A model generated the notes under the pieces. That model saw only the letters and a list, made by a program, of their open reading frames with translations, searched no databases and was not told the DNA's origin. A stretch of 56,935 nt of DNA from Nocardiopsis sp. FR4. Its GTDB lineage: Bacteria > Actinomycetota > Actinomycetes > Streptosporangiales > Streptosporangiaceae. Below, piece after piece: positions 11,379-24,084 of this stretch (the first letter of the stretch is position 1; every line of letters starts with the position of its first letter). The stretch is taken from the NCBI RefSeq assembly GCF_009830945.1, contig NZ_ML776456.1, forward strand, positions 64,903 through 121,837. The letters run 5' to 3'. The translations under genes and the position numbers were made by a program.

Positions 11379-12350
11379 ATGATCCGCACACGCGGGCTGA
11401 CCCGGGACTTCCGGGTCGGCAAGGAGGTAGTCCAGGCCGTCCGCGGCGTCGACATCGACGTCGCCGAGGGCGAGCTCGTCGCCCTGCTCGGACCGAACGG
11501 GGCCGGGAAGTCGACCACGCTGCGCATGCTCACGACGCTGCTGGAGCCCACCTCGGGCACGGCCGTGGTCGCCGGGCACGACGTGCGCGCCGAACCGGCG
11601 AGGGTGCGCCGGGGCATCGGCTTCGTCGGCCAGGGGCACGGGGCCGGGGACGACCAGCGGGCCGGGGAGGAGCTGTACACGCAGGGGCTGCTGTACGGCC
11701 TGGACCGGCGGACCGCGCGCCGCCGCGCGGCCGAGCTGATCGACCTGCTGGAACTGGGCGGCGCCGCCGACCGGGAGTCCACCAAACTCTCCGGCGGGCA
11801 GCGGCGGCGGCTCGACATCGCCATGGGGCTGATCCACGAGCCCCGGCTGCTGTTCCTGGACGAGCCCTCCACCGGCCTGGACCCGCACAGCCGGGCCAAC
11901 CTGTGGGAGCACATCACGCGCCTGCGCGAACGGCTCGGGACCACGGTCGTGCTCACCACCCACTACCTCGACGAGGCCGACGACATGGCGGAGCGGGTGC
12001 TGGTCATCGACCACGGCAGGCTCATCGCCGACGGCACCGCCGACGAGCTCAAGGGCCGGGTCTCCGGGGACCTGGTCACCTTCACCGTGCCGGACGCCGA
12101 CCACGCGAACACCGGCGCCGCGGTCGCCGGGCGGACCGCGTCCGCCGGGGAGCCGGAGGTGGTCACGGCCCCGGGGCGCGACCCGGAGGTGCGCCTGCGG
12201 GTGGAGCGCGGCGACGCGGTGCTGCCCGAGCTGCTGCGCGCGCTGGACGCGGCCGGGGTCCCCCTGCGCACGGTCCGGGTGCAGCGGCCCACCCTGGACG
12301 ACGTGTTCCTGACCCTGACCGGCCGCAGCCTGCGGGAGGACGAGGCATGA
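11379..12350 (+). CDS. ABC transporter ATP-binding protein, DrrA type
   Basis: The ATPase of a daunorubicin-resistance-type exporter, 323 residues. It has Walker A GPNGAGKS (38-45), the signature LSGGQRRR, Walker B LLFLDEPS and the switch-region TTHYLDEADDM. The long C-terminal tail (from about 220, ending in LDDVFLTLTGRSL) is the DrrA-specific domain. It should power the ABC-2 permease encoded next, whose ATG overlaps this gene's stop. The ATG at 11379 follows a strong GGAAGGGGGAAGGG site; a start 21 bases earlier lies inside the operator and is rejected. The substrate is unknown; drug or lipid export is the family expectation. Confidence 0.93.
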   Translation: MIRTRGLTRDFRVGKEVVQAVRGVDIDVAEGELVALLGPNGAGKSTTLRMLTTLLEPTSGTAVVAGHDVRAEPARVRRGIGFVGQGHGAGDDQRAGEELYTQGLLYGLDRRTARRRAAELIDLLELGGAADRESTKLSGGQRRRLDIAMGLIHEPRLLFLDEPSTGLDPHSRANLWEHITRLRERLGTTVVLTTHYLDEADDMAERVLVIDHGRLIADGTADELKGRVSGDLVTFTVPDADHANTGAAVAGRTASAGEPEVVTAPGRDPEVRLRVERGDAVLPELLRALDAAGVPLRTVRVQRPTLDDVFLTLTGRSLREDEA

Positions 12351-13162
12351 GCGTGCACGAGGAGACCGGGACGCCCCCGGGGACGGGGAGGCCGGAGGCG
12401 GCCTGGAGGGGGCCGGGCCTGGTGCGCGACACCGCGACCGTCTTCGCCCGCCAGATGCGGCCGGTCCTGCACCGGCCGCTGATGCTGCTCTTCGGCATGC
12501 TCCAGCCGGTGCTGTACCTGGTGCTGTTCTCTCCGCTGCTGTCCGGCCTGGCCGGGGCCGAGGGGCAGGACCCGTGGCAGTGGTTCGTCCCCGGCCTGCT
12601 GGTCATGCTCGCCCTGTTCACGTCCGGGTTCGCCGGGTTCTCCCTGCTGCCGGAGATGGCCTCCGGGGTGCACGAGCGCCTGCTGGCCGCGCCGGTGAGC
12701 CGGGTGGCGCTGCTGCTCGGACGGGTGCTGCGCGACGTGGCGATCATGCTGGCGCAGATGGTGCTCATCCTCGTGCTGGTGGTCCCGTTCGGGTTCCGCG
12801 TCCCGGTGGCGGGCGCGGTCGCCGGACTGCTCCTGCTGGCGGTGCTGGGCGTCGGGCTGGCCACGCTGTCCTACCTGACGGCCCTGGCGGTCAGGCGGAC
12901 GTACGTGTTCGCGCCGGTGCTGCAGACCGTGCTCATGCCGCTGATGCTGCTGTCCGGCGTGCTGCTGCCGATGGACCTGGCGCCGACGTGGCTGTACGCG
13001 CTCTCGCGCGCCAACCCGGTGGCGTACGTGGTCGACGCCGAGCGCGCGCTGTTCGCCGGGGAGTGGGGCGCGGCGGTCGGGACCGGCTGGGCGGTCGCGG
13101 TGGTGCTGGCGGTCGCGGCGCTGGCCGCGGGGTCGAGGGCGGTGCGGCGCCTGGGCTCCTGA
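12347..13162 (+). CDS. ABC-2 type permease, DrrB type
   Basis: A 271-residue membrane protein with about six hydrophobic segments, beginning near residue 45 (LMLLFGMLQPVLYLVLF) and ending near 262. It matches ABC-2 permeases of the DrrB group, including the loop ERLLAAPVSRVALLLGRVLRD, which contacts the ATPase. The start codon overlaps the stop of the ATPase gene (ATGA), so the two are translationally coupled and should be made in equal amounts. A strong hairpin follows the stop within ten bases and probably ends the transcript before groEL. Confidence 0.92.
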   Translation: MSVHEETGTPPGTGRPEAAWRGPGLVRDTATVFARQMRPVLHRPLMLLFGMLQPVLYLVLFSPLLSGLAGAEGQDPWQWFVPGLLVMLALFTSGFAGFSLLPEMASGVHERLLAAPVSRVALLLGRVLRDVAIMLAQMVLILVLVVPFGFRVPVAGAVAGLLLLAVLGVGLATLSYLTALAVRRTYVFAPVLQTVLMPLMLLSGVLLPMDLAPTWLYALSRANPVAYVVDAERALFAGEWGAAVGTGWAVAVVLAVAALAAGSRAVRRLGS

Positions 13163-13170
13163 CCCGTCGC

Positions 13171-13200
13171 GGGCCGCCGCCGGGACCCCGGCGGCGGCCC
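13171..13200 (+). terminator. Hairpin terminator of the ABC exporter operon
   Basis: A 14-base perfect inverted repeat, all G and C, with a two-base gap, placed nine bases after the permease stop. There is no T tract, as is common in high-GC actinobacteria. Confidence 0.7.
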
Positions 13201-13344
13201 GCCCGTCCGCCTCCCCGCGCCGCGGACCGGAGTGTTCGCCCGGTGTTGGCCGAACTGTCCGCTGAGCGCGGAAAACACGCGCGGCGCGGGGCGTTTGCGC
13301 AGCTGGAGGCGGGAATGAGAGGAGGGGGAATCGTGACCGCATCG

Positions 13345-13371
13345 TTTGCACTCTCAGGGGCCGAGTGCTAA
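13345..13371 (+). promoter_or_regulatory. CIRCE element 1 (HrcA operator)
   Basis: TTTGCACTC-N9-GAGTGCTAA, one base away from the CIRCE consensus TTAGCACTC-N9-GAGTGCTAA. HrcA, the heat-shock repressor, binds this element. It overlaps the groEL promoter. Confidence 0.88.
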
Positions 13372-13374
13372 AAA
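13346..13374 (+). promoter_or_regulatory. Promoter of groEL
   Basis: TTGCAC (13346-13351) and TAAAAA (13369-13374), 17 bases apart, lie within and at the end of the first CIRCE element. The predicted start is near 13381, just before the second CIRCE element. Confidence 0.6.
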
Positions 13375-13383
13375 GGGAGCAGG

Positions 13384-13410
13384 TTAGCACTCGACTTGGC
13401 TGAGTGCTAA
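13384..13410 (+). promoter_or_regulatory. CIRCE element 2 (HrcA operator)
   Basis: Perfect consensus TTAGCACTC-N9-GAGTGCTAA. It lies at the predicted transcription start, 39 bases downstream of the first element, giving HrcA two sites on groEL. Confidence 0.95.
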
Positions 13411-15168
<1,758 letters not shown>

Positions 15169-15181
15169 CGAGTCCGTGAGA

Positions 15182-15203
15182 CCGCGGGCCTCCGGGCCCG
15201 CGG
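15182..15203 (+). terminator. groEL terminator hairpin 1
   Basis: Nine-base perfect stem CCGCGGGCC/GGCCCGCGG with a four-base loop, 14 bases after the groEL stop. Confidence 0.6.
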
Positions 15204-15236
15204 AGAGGTCCGGATACGCGACCTCGCCCGCGACGA

Positions 15237-15262
15237 CCGGGCGGCTCCTCGGAGCCGCCCGG
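15237..15262 (+). terminator. groEL terminator hairpin 2
   Basis: Twelve-base perfect stem CCGGGCGGCTCC/GGAGCCGCCCGG with a two-base gap, followed by TTT. With the first hairpin it makes a tandem terminator. Confidence 0.7.
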
Positions 15263-15334
15263 TTTCGCCGTTCCCGGGGGCGGTCGGCGACGGCGCTGTC
15301 CCGGTGGAAAGCCCGGGGTTATTCTGCGAAGTGA

Positions 15335-15826
15335 CGGAGTCGTGCTCGTGGCCCCCCATCAGACCCCCACAACATCGTCGCGCACCGAGTGAACCGCGCC
15401 CTGCTCCGTGCCATTCCCGATGACTGGGGCGTCTACCAGACCCTGGGTGTTCAACTGCCGGTTGTCGAACGGCTGTACATGCCGGACCTGGTCGTCATAC
15501 CGGAGGACGTCGTCCTCGACCCGTCGCGGAGCCCGTGCCCGGGGGACGAGGCGGAACTGGTGGTGGAGATCGTGTCCCGGAGCAGCCGGAACACCGATCG
15601 CAAGGCCAAGTTGTGGGGATACGCGCACGCCCCGGTCCCGCTCTACCTGCTCATCGACGCCTGGGACGAGGCGGGCCCCTCGGTCACCCTCTACGAGCAG
15701 CCGGGCAACGGCCGCTACAACCACGCGACCACGGTGGACTTCGGCGCCAAGATCCGGCTGCCCGAGCCCTTCGACGCCGAGCTCGACACCTCCCGCTTCC
15801 CCGGCCCCGACCAGCGGCCCTCCTGA
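15335..15826 (+). pseudogene. Uma2 family (DUF820) endonuclease-fold gene, 5' end missing
   Basis: The frame encodes the C-terminal two-thirds of an Uma2/DUF820 protein (PD-(D/E)xK nuclease fold), a family very expanded in actinobacteria. The active-site residues remain: Asp in MPDLVVIPED, Glu in ELVVEIVS and Lys in DRKAKLWGYA. Similarity to the family begins already at HNIVAHRVNRALL, but the frame is closed by a stop at 15332 and has no start codon with a ribosome site before a bare GTG at 15389. About 50 N-terminal residues expected for the family are missing, and none of the three frames upstream supplies them. The groEL terminators occupy that space. It may be a fragment that is not expressed. 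Confidence 0.7.
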
Positions 15827-15976
15827 ATTCGCCTCCGTCGCCGTTTCGGTCCGAGCCGCCCTTGCCGAGCCGCGGGAGACCCCCCGTCCTCGCAGCTCGG
15901 TACCGGAGGGCGGGCGCCCGGGCCGCACCGGGCGCCCTGACCGCCGGGGCGCGTTTCCCGCAGGGGGCGCCTCCGC

Positions 15977-17800
15977 TCAGGCCCCGCCGTGCCAGGCCCG
16001 CCACAGGCGGGCGTAGGAGCCGTTCCGGCCCAGCAGCTCCTCGTGGCTCCCCAGCTCGCTGATCCGCCCGTCCTCCACCACCGCCACCCGGTCGGCGTCG
16101 TGGGCGGTGTGCAGCCGGTGCGCGATGGCCACCACCGTACGCCCCGACAGCACCCCGGCCAGGGAGCGCTCCAGGTGGCGGGCCGAGCGCGGGTCCATCA
16201 GCGAGGTGGCCTCGTCCAGCACCAGCACGTCCGGATCGGCCAGCACCACGCGGGCCAGGGCGAGCTGCTGTACGCGGGCCGGGTCCACGGCGGCCTCGCC
16301 CGAACCGACCCGGGTGTCCAGCCCGTCCGGGAGCGAGCGCACCCACGCGTCGGCGTCCACGGTGGCCAGCGCCTCCCACAGGCGCTTCCGATCCGCCCCG
16401 GCCGCGCCCCCGGGCAGGTCCAGCGCCAGCGCCAGGTTCTCGGCGATCGTCCCCCGGAACACGTGGCTCTCCTGGCTCAGCAGGATCGCCCGTCCGCGCC
16501 GCTCCTCGGGGGCCAGCCCGCTCATGGTCACCCCGCTCACCCGCACGCTGCCCGAGGTCGGCGGGTGCACTCCGGCGATCAGCTTGCCCAGGGTGGACTT
16601 GCCCGCGCCGCTGGGGCCCACCACGGCCAGGCGCTCACCCGGTTCCAGGACGAGGCCGACGCCGTGCAGCACCTCGTCTTCGGTGTAGGCGAACCGCACG
16701 TCCTCCAGCCGGACCTCGCCCGGCCGCGCCGGGACGGGCGAGGCCCGGGCGTCGGGCTCCTCCTCGGCCAGCTCCACGCCCAGCAGCCTGCGCATACTGG
16801 TGAACCCCATCATCAGGCTGTCCACCTGGTCCAGCAGCTGGTCCACCGGGCGCCCCATCTGGGCGGTCAGGAAGACCGCGGTGGCGATCCCGCCGACGCT
16901 CAGGGACCCCTGCGCGTGCAGCAGGCCGGCGGCCAGGAACGTCATGGCGACCGGGAAGAGGTAGCCGAACTCCAGCTGCGGGTACCACACGCACCGCAGC
17001 CACAGCGTGTACCGCTCCGCCGCGTAGGCGCGGGCCACCCGGCGGTCGTTGAGCGCTATCCGGCGGACCTGGCGGCCCAGCGACTCGATCGTGTGCGCGC
17101 CCTCCACGGTGTCGGTCAGGCTCTGGGTCAGCTCCGAGTACGTGGCCAGCTCGCGCACGTAGCCGTCCGGCGCCCGCCGGGCGTACCAGCGCGTGCTCAC
17201 CCACAGCACGAGCACCGAGGGCGCCCAGGCCAGGAGCAGCGCCGGATGCAGGACGGCCAGCGCACCGGTGATGGCCACCACGGTCACCGTGCTCACCGCC
17301 ATCACCGGCACCGACACGCGCACGGTGTGACTCAGGTGGCCGATGTCGCGTCCGGTGCGCGCCACCAGGTCACCGGTCCCGGCCCGTTCGACCACACCGA
17401 CCGGCAGCCGGAGCACCGCGCGCACGAACTCCTCGCGCAGCTCCGCGAGCAGGGTCTCGCCGAAGCGGATCGAGGCGGCCACCGAGGCCAGCGTGAACCC
17501 GGCGTGGAGGACCAGGGAGAGCACGATCAGCACGGCGAGCAGGTCGACGCGGCCGGGGGAGCCCTGCGCGCGCACGGTGTCGATGATCACGCCGAGGATC
17601 CACGGCGCGCCCAGCGCGCACGAAGCCGCCGCCCCGTACAAGCCCACCACGGCGGCGAACAGGCGGCCGTGCTCGCGTCCGGTGCGGCGCAGGCGGCGCC
17701 ACACCGCGGTCACCGGCGCGACCGGCAGCCCCGGGGCGTGGTGCTCCGACGGTGCCCCGGGCTGGCCGGGGGCGTCGGCGCGGTCGGTGGTCTGGGTCAT
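15977..17800 (-). CDS. ABC exporter half-transporter B (intact Walker motifs, lost signature motif)
   Basis: A 607-residue fused exporter of the MsbA/TM287 type. Six membrane helices lie in roughly residues 45-320 and the nucleotide-binding domain in 365-600. Walker A GPSGAGKS and Walker B VLVLDEAT are intact, and the switch His is in IAHRLH. The ABC signature LSGGQ is gone: where it should stand the sequence reads EAAVDPARVQQLALAR. The start codon overlaps the stop of the partner gene (ATGA), so the two form a heterodimer. Together with the partner it can form only one working ATP site. The substrate is unknown; peptide or drug export is likely. Confidence 0.93.
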   Translation of the reverse strand: MTQTTDRADAPGQPGAPSEHHAPGLPVAPVTAVWRRLRRTGREHGRLFAAVVGLYGAAASCALGAPWILGVIIDTVRAQGSPGRVDLLAVLIVLSLVLHAGFTLASVAASIRFGETLLAELREEFVRAVLRLPVGVVERAGTGDLVARTGRDIGHLSHTVRVSVPVMAVSTVTVVAITGALAVLHPALLLAWAPSVLVLWVSTRWYARRAPDGYVRELATYSELTQSLTDTVEGAHTIESLGRQVRRIALNDRRVARAYAAERYTLWLRCVWYPQLEFGYLFPVAMTFLAAGLLHAQGSLSVGGIATAVFLTAQMGRPVDQLLDQVDSLMMGFTSMRRLLGVELAEEEPDARASPVPARPGEVRLEDVRFAYTEDEVLHGVGLVLEPGERLAVVGPSGAGKSTLGKLIAGVHPPTSGSVRVSGVTMSGLAPEERRGRAILLSQESHVFRGTIAENLALALDLPGGAAGADRKRLWEALATVDADAWVRSLPDGLDTRVGSGEAAVDPARVQQLALARVVLADPDVLVLDEATSLMDPRSARHLERSLAGVLSGRTVVAIAHRLHTAHDADRVAVVEDGRISELGSHEELLGRNGSYARLWRAWHGGA

Positions 17801-19539
17801 GGCGTCCCCTCCGGGGCGACGGCGCGCAGGACGGTGGCGGTGTAGCGGTCGCAGGTGGCGAGGAGCTCCCGGTGGGTGCCCTCGGCCACGAGGCGGCCCT
17901 CCTCGACGTACTGCACGTGGTCGGTGTGGTCGAGCATGAGGGGGCTGGTGGTGACCAGGGCGGTCGTGCGCCCCGCGCGCTCGGCGGGAAGCCGGGCGGC
18001 GACGGCGGCCTCGGAGTGGGCGTCCACGGCCGAGGCGGGCTCCACCAGGACGAGGACCTCCGGGTCCAGGGCCAGCGCCCGGGCCAGCCGCAGCCGCTGC
18101 TGCTGGCCGCCGGAGTACTCGCGTCCGCGCTCGGTGAGCGGGGCGTCCAGCCCGGCGGCCGACTGGCGGACCACGTCTTCGGCGTGCGCGGCGCGCACGA
18201 CCTCGGCGAGGCGCTCGTCGGGGAGCCCCCCGTCGGGGGAGAGCTCCTCGCGCAGGGTTCCGGAGAACAGGTGCGCGTCGTTGGCGGCGACCAGGACGCG
18301 CTGGCGCACCCGGGCCAGGGGCAGGTCGCGCAGGCGCACCCTCCGGCCGGTGCCGCGCTCGACGAGCGCGGCGTCGGCGCCCTCCTCGTCCCGGTAGCGG
18401 CCCAGGCGCTCGGCGACCGCGGTCGCGTCGGCCGGGTCGGCGCAGACCACGCCGGTGGTGCGCAGGGCGGCCACGGTCACGCCGCTGCCCGGGTCGTACA
18501 GGTCGCAGGGGCCGGTCGGTTCCGGCTCGGGGCGCTCGGGGTCGGGGTGGTCGTGCTCCAGCCGCAGTACGCGCACCACGCGTCCCGCGGCCACCCGGGC
18601 GGAGACGAGCATGGACGCCGAGCGCATGAGGTGGCGCACCGAGGCCGCCAGCGTGCCGGTGTAGCCGTAGAAGGCCACCAGCTGTCCGACGGTGATCTCC
18701 CCGACCAGGGCCAGGCGGGCGCCGTACCAGACGATCCCGACCAGCAGCAGCCCCGGGTAGAACTCGCGCAGGGCCTGGAGTGCGGCGTCCGCCCAGCCCA
18801 CGCGCACGGCGGCGGAGCGGACCCGCTGGGAGGAGGCCCGGTACCGGTGTTCCACGGTCCGCTCGCCGCCCACGCCGCGGAGCACGCGCAGGCCCGCTAC
18901 CAGGTCGGAGGCCAGGGTGGTCAGCTCCGCCTGCCGGTCCCGCTGGTACTCCTGGCGGCGGGAGAACAGCCGCAGCACGGGCGCCATGCCCCCGACGATG
19001 AGCGGCACCGCCACCAGCACCACCAGGCCGAAGGTGGCGTGCGAGGTGAGCATGAGGACGCTGACCGCAGCCAGCGACACGAGCGTGGACAGGATGAGAC
19101 CCGCGGACTCGTAGAAGTCGCCGATCCGGTCGATGTCCTCGGTTCCCACGGCCACCACCTCGCCCGAGGGCAGGCGGCGGGTGAGGGTGGGGCCCATGCG
19201 CACCGCGTGGTTCGTGACCACCTGGATCGTGCGGTAGGCACAGGCGTACCAGTTGAAGGCCTCGGCCCGGTGCGCGACGGGGATCAGCGCCACGGCGGCC
19301 AGGGCGAGCGCGGCGAGGACGCCGAACCAGGCCAGGAGGGCACCGGTGTCGCCCCGGACCGCCCCGGAGTCCAGGGCGGTGCCCAGCGCGGCGGAGGTGA
19401 GCACCGAGCAGACCATGTAGCCGCCGAGGGCCGTTCCCGACCACAGCAGTGAGGGCCACTCCCTCAGGGCGAGCCACCACAGGAACCGGCCGGGGGACCT
19501 GGAGTCGGGGACCCCGGGAGGTTGGGGAAGGATACGCAC
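17797..19539 (-). CDS. ABC exporter half-transporter A (intact signature, no Walker A)
   Basis: Partner of the next gene, about 580 residues, with six membrane helices in the first 310 residues and a nucleotide-binding domain after 340. The signature YSGGQQQRLRLARAL is complete. No GxxGxGKS Walker A exists; the matching region reads GVTVAALRTTGVVCADPAD. Walker B is LVLVEPAS, with Val for the Asp but Glu kept. So this subunit can lend its signature to its partner's ATP but cannot bind ATP in the usual way. The start is uncertain: no ribosome site precedes either GTG 19539 or GTG 19578. I prefer 19539 because a TACAGT -10-like element lies nine bases before it, suggesting a near-leaderless message. 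Confidence 0.9.
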   Translation of the reverse strand: MRILPQPPGVPDSRSPGRFLWWLALREWPSLLWSGTALGGYMVCSVLTSAALGTALDSGAVRGDTGALLAWFGVLAALALAAVALIPVAHRAEAFNWYACAYRTIQVVTNHAVRMGPTLTRRLPSGEVVAVGTEDIDRIGDFYESAGLILSTLVSLAAVSVLMLTSHATFGLVVLVAVPLIVGGMAPVLRLFSRRQEYQRDRQAELTTLASDLVAGLRVLRGVGGERTVEHRYRASSQRVRSAAVRVGWADAALQALREFYPGLLLVGIVWYGARLALVGEITVGQLVAFYGYTGTLAASVRHLMRSASMLVSARVAAGRVVRVLRLEHDHPDPERPEPEPTGPCDLYDPGSGVTVAALRTTGVVCADPADATAVAERLGRYRDEEGADAALVERGTGRRVRLRDLPLARVRQRVLVAANDAHLFSGTLREELSPDGGLPDERLAEVVRAAHAEDVVRQSAAGLDAPLTERGREYSGGQQQRLRLARALALDPEVLVLVEPASAVDAHSEAAVAARLPAERAGRTTALVTTSPLMLDHTDHVQYVEEGRLVAEGTHRELLATCDRYTATVLRAVAPEGTP

Positions 19540-19623
19540 AGTATCCGAACTGTAATCAGGGGATCGCGCCGGAACCACTGGTTTTCCGGCGGGAGGGACC
19601 GCTCCGGGAGGAGGGCGGAACCG

Positions 19624-21551
<1,928 letters not shown>

Positions 21552-21565
21552 CCGTAACCCGGCAC

Positions 21566-21603
21566 GGCGGGGTGGGACGCGGACACCCGCGTCCCGCCCC
21601 GCC
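21566..21603 (+). terminator. Cellulase terminator hairpin
   Basis: Seventeen-base arms with a single T/G mismatch and a four-base ACAC loop, 14 bases after the cellulase stop. No T tract. Confidence 0.75.
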
Positions 21604-21773
21604 CCTCCTCCCCACCGGCCCCGCACCCGGTGGCCGTGTGCGGCCAAGGGGGCCAAACCCCCCTCCCGCCGCGCGCCGACGCACTAACATCCCCCGTGTC
21701 GGCGGCGGCGAACCGGTCGGCCCCGGACCCCTCCGGGCCCGGCCGCCAGGGAGGTTGCGGAGAGGTGTACGGC

Positions 21774-22862
21774 ATGGCGGTGGCGGACACGACGGCGCGG
21801 AGGGGCACGACCCTCCTGGGGGACAGCTCCTGCGGGGGCTTCCCGCCGCAGACCGCGGCCCAGCGCGAGGCCCGCGAACAGGCCCACAACCTCTACAGCG
21901 CCGCCGTCGGCGCGTGCCTGAGCCGGGTCGGCTCCGACCCCGGACTCCGCGAGCGCGCGGCCGCACTCCTGGCGGAGGAGGCCCGGCTGCCCTTTCTCAC
22001 CCCCGAGGAGGTCGACCGCGTCAACCGGGAGCTGCCCGCGACCGTCGCCGAACTGCGGGCCGAGCCGGTGCGCCCCCGCGACGGTGCCACCCCCCAGGAC
22101 CCCGGCCGGACCCTGACCGACGCGGACCTGGCCGAGCTGTTCGACCTCGCGCTGCGCGAACGCCTCACCGGGGCGGCGCGCGAGGAGCCCCGCCTCCTGC
22201 TCCTGGGCGGCCAGCCCGGTTCGGGAAAGTCCACCCTGCAGCGCCTCCTGCCGCCCGTCCTGCCCGAGGGGACCGTCAGCTACGACGGCGACGACCTGCT
22301 GCGCCTGGCGCCCGACTACGAGTGGGCGATGGCCGCCGACGACCGCGCGGCCTCCGCCTCGCTGGCCCGGCAGGTCGGCGGACTGCACGGGCTCGCTATG
22401 GAGCACGTCCGCGCGGGCCGGGCGGACGTGGTGTGCAGCCACCCCCTCGGCCGTGCCGACTGGGCGGCCTCCTGGGTGGAGGGCTTCCGCGACGCCGGTT
22501 ACCGGGTGGAGGTCGCCTTCGTGGCCACCCACACCTCCAACAGCAGGTTCGCCGTCGCCGACCGCTACGCGCGGGCCCGCGCGCACCAGGGCTTCGGCCG
22601 CTGGACGCCCGAGTCCGACCACGATCGCTTCTACCTGGGCCTGCCCAACACCGTGGAGTTCCTGGAGACCCACCAGCTCGCGGACTCCGTCTACGTCCTC
22701 TCCCGCGACGGCGAGGTGCTCTACGCCAACCACCTGGAGGTGGGTGCCTGGCGGAACGAGCCGTTCGGCAGGATCGCCCTGGAGGCCGAGCGCGGACGCC
22801 GGGAGCTGTGGCACGCGGAGGAGGCGCCCCCGGGCGCGGTCAGCGTGCTTCCGGCGAACTGA
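21774..22862 (+). CDS. Zeta-toxin-like P-loop kinase with an N-terminal helical extension
   Basis: A 362-residue protein with a zeta-toxin/PezT-type kinase domain from about residue 138. Walker A is [10 protein letters not shown] (145-154), followed by [15 protein letters not shown], where the first Asp would be the catalytic base, and by [12 protein letters not shown] and [22 protein letters not shown], like the zeta family. Zeta toxins phosphorylate UDP-N-acetylglucosamine and so block wall synthesis. No epsilon-type antitoxin gene is next to it. The first 135 residues are mostly helical and charged and might act as a built-in brake, but that is inference. The ATG at 21774 with GGAGAGG is preferred; a GTG three codons earlier is possible. 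Its stop overlaps the R2lox gene tail to tail by 23 bases. Confidence 0.8.
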   Translation: MAVADTTARRGTTLLGDSSCGGFPPQTAAQREAREQAHNLYSAAVGACLSRVGSDPGLRERAAALLAEEARLPFLTPEEVDRVNRELPATVAELRAEPVRPRDGATPQDPGRTLTDADLAELFDLALRERLTGAAREEPRLLLLGGQPGSGKSTLQRLLPPVLPEGTVSYDGDDLLRLAPDYEWAMAADDRAASASLARQVGGLHGLAMEHVRAGRADVVCSHPLGRADWAASWVEGFRDAGYRVEVAFVATHTSNSRFAVADRYARARAHQGFGRWTPESDHDRFYLGLPNTVEFLETHQLADSVYVLSRDGEVLYANHLEVGAWRNEPFGRIALEAERGRRELWHAEEAPPGAVSVLPAN

Positions 22863-23883
22863 CCCGCCCCCGGGCGGCGACCCGGCCCATGGCCTCCCGG
22901 TCCTCCTCGCCGAACCGCTCCTCCAGGTCCTCGGGGCTGGCGTCCAGGTCGATCCGGGCGACCGGCACCCCGCGCGCGGACTCGATGGCGCCCAGCCGCC
23001 GCAGCGCCCGGTCCCCCGCGTAGCGGACCAGCTCCCCCGGAGACAGCTCGTAGCGCTGGGAACCGGGGTCGTCCGAGGGCTCCTCGCCCCGCTCGACCGT
23101 GGCCATCACGTACGGCAGCAGCTCGTCCAGCCGCTCGCGCACCACGTCCCAGTTCGCGTCGTCGGCCGCCACGTGGCGCCGGCACGTGAAGGTGCCCCAC
23201 GCCATGTGGCGCCGTTCGTCGTCGCCGATCCGCCGCACGACCTCCCGCATGCCCGGAAAGATCCCCCGCGCGGCGCACACGTGGTTCCACGCGTAGTACC
23301 CGGTCAGGGCCAGCGACCCCTCGATGACGTGGTTGTAGGTCACCGAGGCCCGCACCTGGTTGCGCGGGCTCGGGTCCTCCAGCAGCCGGTCCAGCGCACC
23401 GGGCAGCTCCTCGTAGAACAGCGCCCGGTAGCCGGGGTTGGCGTCGACGTACCCGTGCAGGTCCTCCCGCACCCCGATCGCGTCCAGCCACAGCCGGAAC
23501 GCCTGGACGTGCTTGGCCTCCTCGAAGGCGAACTGGGCCAGGTACATCTCGTCGCCCAGCCTGCCCTCGGCCGCCATGGCCCGCACGAAGGGCTGGATGT
23601 CCTCGGTGACCGCCTCCTCGCCCGCCACGAAGAAGGCGCACAGGCGCAGGATGCGCGTTCTGGCGGCCTCGCCCAGTCCCTTCCAGTCCTCGGCGTCCCG
23701 GCTCAGGTCGATGTCGGCCGGGTCCCAGAACCTGGCGTTGCCCTTGGCGAAGAGCCGGAGCGGCAGGGAGTCCCAGTTCAGACCGCCGCCGCGCAGGGAG
23801 TGGAAACCGGTGCGCCGCTCCGCGGAGGGCGGGGCGGAAGGGCCGGGGGCGAGGGTGCTCTCGGGGGCGGGGGACTCGGGCAT
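22840..23883 (-). CDS. R2-like ligand-binding oxidase (R2lox)
   Basis: A 347-residue ferritin-fold protein matching mycobacterial Rv0233 over its length, not the ribonucleotide reductase R2 it is often labelled as. With a constant offset of 21 from Rv0233 numbering, every metal ligand is present: Glu89, Glu122, His125, Glu188, Glu223, His226. The two residues that form the hallmark Tyr-Val ether cross-link are also present (Val92 and Tyr183), so the Mn/Fe centre should be functional. These proteins bind a long-chain fatty acid and activate oxygen; the natural substrate is not established. AGGAGG lies six bases before the ATG. No nrdA or other reductase gene is near. Confidence 0.92.
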   Translation of the reverse strand: MPESPAPESTLAPGPSAPPSAERRTGFHSLRGGGLNWDSLPLRLFAKGNARFWDPADIDLSRDAEDWKGLGEAARTRILRLCAFFVAGEEAVTEDIQPFVRAMAAEGRLGDEMYLAQFAFEEAKHVQAFRLWLDAIGVREDLHGYVDANPGYRALFYEELPGALDRLLEDPSPRNQVRASVTYNHVIEGSLALTGYYAWNHVCAARGIFPGMREVVRRIGDDERRHMAWGTFTCRRHVAADDANWDVVRERLDELLPYVMATVERGEEPSDDPGSQRYELSPGELVRYAGDRALRRLGAIESARGVPVARIDLDASPEDLEERFGEEDREAMGRVAARGRVSSPEAR

Positions 23884-24084
23884 GGGTGACCTCCTGGGGG
23901 CTGTCGTGCCCTCATGATTGGACACGAGTGGGGTTCGTGTAAAGGGCGCGGAACGGCACCGGGGAACGCCGATACGCGCCCGGAGAGGGGGAAACCGGGA
24001 TCCGGTCGGCGTCCTTGCTGATCCGCCTCCTCCGAAACGGTACGGTCAGGGAGTACCGACCGCACCGAACGATCGGGGAACGAC

